A stretch of DNA of 16,367 nt, taken from NCBI GenBank assembly GCA_003221435.1, contig QHRS01000006.1, forward strand, positions 1 to 16,367. Reading direction: 5' to 3'. Positions within the stretch are counted from its first letter, which is position 1; every line of letters starts with the position of its first letter. Below the pieces are notes generated by a model, which saw only the letters and a list, made by a program, of their open reading frames with translations, made no database searches and was not told where the DNA came from. Shown piece by piece: positions 14,790-16,367 of this stretch. The position numbers and the translations under genes were made by a program. This DNA comes from Candidatus Rokuibacteriota bacterium. GTDB lineage: Bacteria; Methylomirabilota; Methylomirabilia; Rokubacteriales; CSP1-6.

Positions 14790-14818
14790 TTGCCTCGTTC
14801 GGGCTGCTATGCTATAAA
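14790..14818 (+). promoter_or_regulatory. Sigma70-type promoter of rpmB with extended -10
   Basis: TTGCCT (14790-14795, 4/6) and TATAAA (14813-14818, 5/6) are separated by an optimal 17 nt. TGC directly before the -10 is an extended -10 (TGn) element. It lies 37 nt upstream of the rpmB ATG. On the minus strand a weaker set, TTGCTC (14837-14832) and TAGCAT (14814-14809) with 17 nt between, could serve recG. The two -10 regions would overlap, so the divergent promoters may interfere. Confidence 0.72.
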
Positions 14819-14855
14819 AGACGTCCGCCCCGAGCAACTTGAGAGGAGCGTACCC

Positions 14856-15047
14856 ATGGCCCAGCGTTGCGACATCTGCGGGAAACGCCCCGCGGTCGGC
14901 CACCGAATCAGCCACGCCCACAACGTGACGAAGCGTCGGTGGCTCCCGAATCTCGTCTCGGTTCGAGCGGTCGCGCCGGGTGCGCCGAAGCGGCTCCGGG
15001 TGTGCACGCGCTGCGTGAAGGCCGGCAAGGTCACCAAGAGCGCCTGA
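14856..15047 (+). CDS. rpmB: 50S ribosomal protein L28 (bL28), zinc-binding type
   Basis: This 63-residue protein is a complete bL28. It starts MAQRCDICGKRPAVGHRISHAHNVTKRRW, includes the typical PNLVSVR segment, and ends CTRCVKAGKVTKSA. It carries two CxxC pairs, C5/C8 and the CTRC pair near the C-terminus, so it is the C+ zinc-ribbon form. Such forms are often replaced by C- paralogues under zinc starvation in other bacteria. An upstream in-frame GTG would lengthen the protein, but the ATG at 14856 is chosen because GAGAGGAG lies 7 nt upstream and the protein matches the family start. A good promoter and a strong terminator make it a monocistronic unit, divergent from recG. Confidence 0.97.
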   Translation: MAQRCDICGKRPAVGHRISHAHNVTKRRWLPNLVSVRAVAPGAPKRLRVCTRCVKAGKVTKSA

Positions 15048-15054
15048 ACGCTGC

Positions 15055-15097
15055 GGGTGCCAGGCACATCGTGATCCGAATGTGCCTGGCACCCTTT
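15055..15097 (+). terminator. Strong hairpin after rpmB, built of nested palindromes
   Basis: GGGTGCCAGGCACAT (15055-15069) pairs perfectly over 15 bp with ATGTGCCTGGCACCC (15080-15094), loop 10 nt, followed by TTTGTAT. The position 7 nt after the rpmB stop fits an intrinsic terminator, though the T-tract is short. Each arm is itself nearly palindromic (GTGCC-A-GGCAC and GTGCC-T-GGCAC), which resembles REP-like repeats. Confidence 0.75.
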
Positions 15098-15112
15098 GTA
15101 TGAATGAGTGCC

Positions 15113-15138
15113 CGGTGGGAGGCCGCCACCCCCCACCG
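15113..15138 (-). terminator. Possible weak hairpin downstream of the lysine-rich micro-ORFs
   Basis: CGGTGGG (15113-15119) pairs with CCCACCG (15132-15138) across 12 nt. It lies about 17 nt past the stop of the second micro-ORF on the minus strand and could end that transcript. There is no U-tract; the convergent rpmB hairpin follows closely. Confidence 0.3.
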
Positions 15139-15154
15139 ATGTCCCTCGTCACCC

Positions 15155-15193
15155 CTACTTTTTCTTCTTCGCCTTCTTTGCCTTCTTGGCCAT
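15155..15193 (-). CDS. Lysine-rich micro-ORF A (12 residues)
   Basis: Read on the minus strand, ATG at 15193 gives MAKKAKKAKKKK and a TAG stop. GGGAGGTGA, a near-perfect match to the 16S anti-Shine-Dalgarno, lies upstream with 11 nt between GGAGG and the ATG. Nine of twelve residues are lysine, and AAG is used in eight of the nine lysine codons. A second, related micro-ORF (15245-15289) lies 51 nt upstream with the same ribosome-binding-site geometry. Lys/Ala tails of this sort resemble histone H1-like or nucleic-acid-binding C-termini, so it may be either a free basic peptide or debris of a larger Lys-rich gene. No function can be assigned. Confidence 0.5.
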   Translation of the reverse strand: MAKKAKKAKKKK

Positions 15194-15244
15194 TCGGCGC
15201 GTCACCTCCCTCCCCGTCCGGCAGTGATCGATCGCACGCACAGC

Positions 15245-15289
15245 CTACTTGCGCCCTTTCTTCTTCGTCTTCTTGCCCTTCTTCTTCAC
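15245..15289 (-). CDS. Lysine-rich micro-ORF B (14 residues)
   Basis: On the minus strand GTG at 15289 gives MKKKGKKTKKKGRK and a TAG stop; an in-frame GTG at 15301 would add four residues (VTEP). GGAAGGAGGTGACC overlaps that upstream GTG, so GTG 15289, with 11 nt after GGAGG, is preferred. This is exactly the spacing seen at micro-ORF A. The ribosome binding site lies about 17 nt after the stop of the AbiEi-like gene, so the micro-ORF is probably on the same transcript. Ten of fourteen residues are lysine or arginine. Conserved Shine-Dalgarno, spacing, composition and stop between A and B suggest a duplicated translated unit rather than chance. Confidence 0.5.
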   Translation of the reverse strand: MKKKGKKTKKKGRK

Positions 15290-15321
15290 GGGTTCGGTCA
15301 CCTCCTTCCGCTGGTGGGCGG

Positions 15322-16341
15322 TCAGTACCCCATCGCCTCACGCCGGAGATGCTCCGCCTGCTCCCGGCCGCGCCGCTCGTAGTGGATGAGATCCGCGTAG
15401 AGCTGCGGAAGCGATACCACCTTGAAGCCGCCCTTTTCGAGAAGCTCGTAGAAGACTCCCTGGTCGTACGGAGACAGCAGGTGGACGTTGCCCTCGCCTT
15501 CAGCGGGCCTGAGCCCGAGCGGCGTCGTGATCGGCGCCGGATCACCCTCGAGGTAACAGTGGATCGCCGGCATGCGAATCCGCGGCGCGACCAGCGACGC
15601 GCCGGCATGCATCGTGAACGCGTACCTCCGTCCCTCGCTCTCGGCGAGCCGGACGATTTCCGCGATCAGCCGCCGAGTGATCCGCTCGAGGGTGAAGTAG
15701 GTGGCGACCTCGTTGTCCAGGTACGTGTAGCTGTCGCACCACGCCTCCAGGAGATCCGCCGGCTTGCTCAGCCGGATCCGCTGGTGCTCGTCCCGCTCGA
15801 CCCAGGCCAGGTCCTCGAGCCGCTTGACGACGTTGTGCCCATGGCCGAGGCTCACCTGGGAGACACGGGCCAACTCCTCGAGCCTCCACGCCCGCTGCCA
15901 CTCGGCCAGCAGCGCGCGAACGACCCGCGTCGCGCGCGGGGCAAACAGGGACTTCAGCGGGCGCGTGGACGGTCGGAGGTTGCGCTTGCCCTCTTTCTCG
16001 ATGAGGACGTCCTCGAACGCGAGATAGCAGTTGCCGGAGAGATCGAGGTACCCGAGGTTGCTGCGGCGAAGGATCGCCGCGCTCTGGGGGCTGATGTAGA
16101 CCGCAGTCGCCACGGGGCAAGCTGTCGGTATCTCCCGCCGGAGGTCTGAGAGCCGGGTCACCGTCTCGCGAATCTCGCGCGGCTGGCCGAGCGTGCTGAC
16201 CTCCAGGACGAGCAAGTGCTCCCGCTCGCCCATCCGGAATTTCACCAGCAGATCGGCGGTTTGACTGCCCACGCGGCTGTTCGGGACCTCTTCCCAGTCG
16301 CTCCCCCTGGGAAAGAGCTCCCGCAGCCGCTGTGCCGCCAA
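15322..16341 (-). CDS. AbiEi-like (type IV antitoxin family) protein with nuclease-like N-domain and winged HTH
   Basis: At least 339 residues are encoded from a TTG at 16341. The frame is open to the window edge with protein-like residues (LKSAEIRQ), so the true start may lie outside. Residues about 1-115 look like a PD-(D/E)XK-type fold: ADLLVKF (D30), then LLVLEVSTLGQPREIRE (E47) and YISPQSAAILRRSNLGYLDLSGNCYLAFEDVLIEKEGKRN, a pattern I associate with AbiEi-type antitoxins. The usual ExK lysine is Ser49, so nuclease activity is unlikely. Residues about 136-200 form a winged HTH (EELARVSQVSLGHGHNVVKRLEDLAWVERD). The C-terminal part has AFTMHAGASLVAPRIR and a conserved-looking LLSPYDQGVFYELL. 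No AbiEii-like toxin is visible downstream; only two lysine-rich micro-ORFs follow. Confidence 0.75.
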   Translation of the reverse strand: MAAQRLRELFPRGSDWEEVPNSRVGSQTADLLVKFRMGEREHLLVLEVSTLGQPREIRETVTRLSDLRREIPTACPVATAVYISPQSAAILRRSNLGYLDLSGNCYLAFEDVLIEKEGKRNLRPSTRPLKSLFAPRATRVVRALLAEWQRAWRLEELARVSQVSLGHGHNVVKRLEDLAWVERDEHQRIRLSKPADLLEAWCDSYTYLDNEVATYFTLERITRRLIAEIVRLAESEGRRYAFTMHAGASLVAPRIRMPAIHCYLEGDPAPITTPLGLRPAEGEGNVHLLSPYDQGVFYELLEKGGFKVVSLPQLYADLIHYERRGREQAEHLRREAMGY

Positions 16342-16367
16342 CTGCCGGATCTCTGCAGACTTAAGCA

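Noticed and set aside
12424..14817. Very long (797-codon) plus-strand open frame opposite recG
   Set aside because: It is the antisense of recG, Arg/His-rich and without family motifs. Long antisense frames are expected at this GC content. Only its first dozen codons, outside recG, look protein-like.
15150..15290. The CTT/TTC-rich tract as a simple microsatellite
   Set aside because: The triplet bias could be a simple repeat, but the repeat is interrupted in a codon-wise way (GCC, GCA, GCG, GGC, ACG), and each tract has a start, a strong ribosome binding site and a stop, so micro-ORFs were preferred.
1..16367. CRISPR arrays, tRNA/rRNA genes, riboswitches, prophage or intact insertion sequences
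   Set aside because: No regularly spaced direct repeats, cloverleaf-like genes, transposase or integrase frames were recognised on either strand by reading.

Overview
The window is a GC-rich (roughly 70% by eye), densely packed bacterial chromosome segment. Genes abut or overlap by 1-7 nt, GTG/TTG starts are common, and Shine-Dalgarno sites are often weak where genes are coupled. The content is mostly housekeeping: C5-pathway tetrapyrrole synthesis, a DapF-like epimerase, recG, and rpmB of the zinc-binding type. A Methylomirabilota/Rokubacteria-like or deltaproteobacteria-like soil or subsurface organism would fit. This is inferred only from GC content, gene order and family style, and the sequence does not settle it. 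No tRNA, rRNA, CRISPR array, prophage or intact insertion sequence was found.

Region 1 (40-5285, minus strand) is a haem operon read right to left: ccsA/hemX-type membrane protein, hemA, hemC, hemD, hemB, then an Rrf2-type regulator. hemA/hemC overlap as GTGA, hemC/hemD are 1 nt apart, and hemB/rrf2 overlap as ATGA, so the block is probably translationally coupled. The enzymes run from glutamyl-tRNA to uroporphyrinogen III. hemC is broken as given: a deletion inferred to be about 25 nt shifts the frame and removes the segment that should carry the catalytic Asp.

Region 2 (5321-7499, plus strand) holds an SDR oxidoreductase and a signal-anchored SGNH/GDSL hydrolase. The hydrolase frame runs on antisense into the next gene. 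Region 3 (7263-9680, minus strand) holds a stress pair (universal stress protein and HPF/RaiA-like ribosome factor) and a pair made of a LOG-family protein and a DapF-like epimerase. The epimerase lacks one of the two catalytic cysteines.

Region 4 (9733-12672) holds a Gfo/Idh oxidoreductase overlapping a membrane-anchored Pro-rich/TPR protein. It is bracketed by two copies of the same double-hairpin intergenic repeat, each just past the stop of a minus-strand gene. A 278-nt gap beside the second copy also carries a small start-like gene remnant. Region 5 (12676-15097) has recG divergent from rpmB, with a good sigma70-type promoter and a strong hairpin terminator for rpmB. Region 6 (15155 to the end, minus strand) is an AbiEi-like antitoxin-family protein that may continue past the window edge. 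It is followed by two tandem micro-ORFs encoding almost pure lysine peptides, each with the same strong ribosome binding site at the same spacing.

The most interesting items are the active-site-altered DapF homologue, the paired lysine-rich micro-ORFs, the hemC lesion, the repeated double hairpin, and the cysteine-free Rrf2 protein coupled to hemB.
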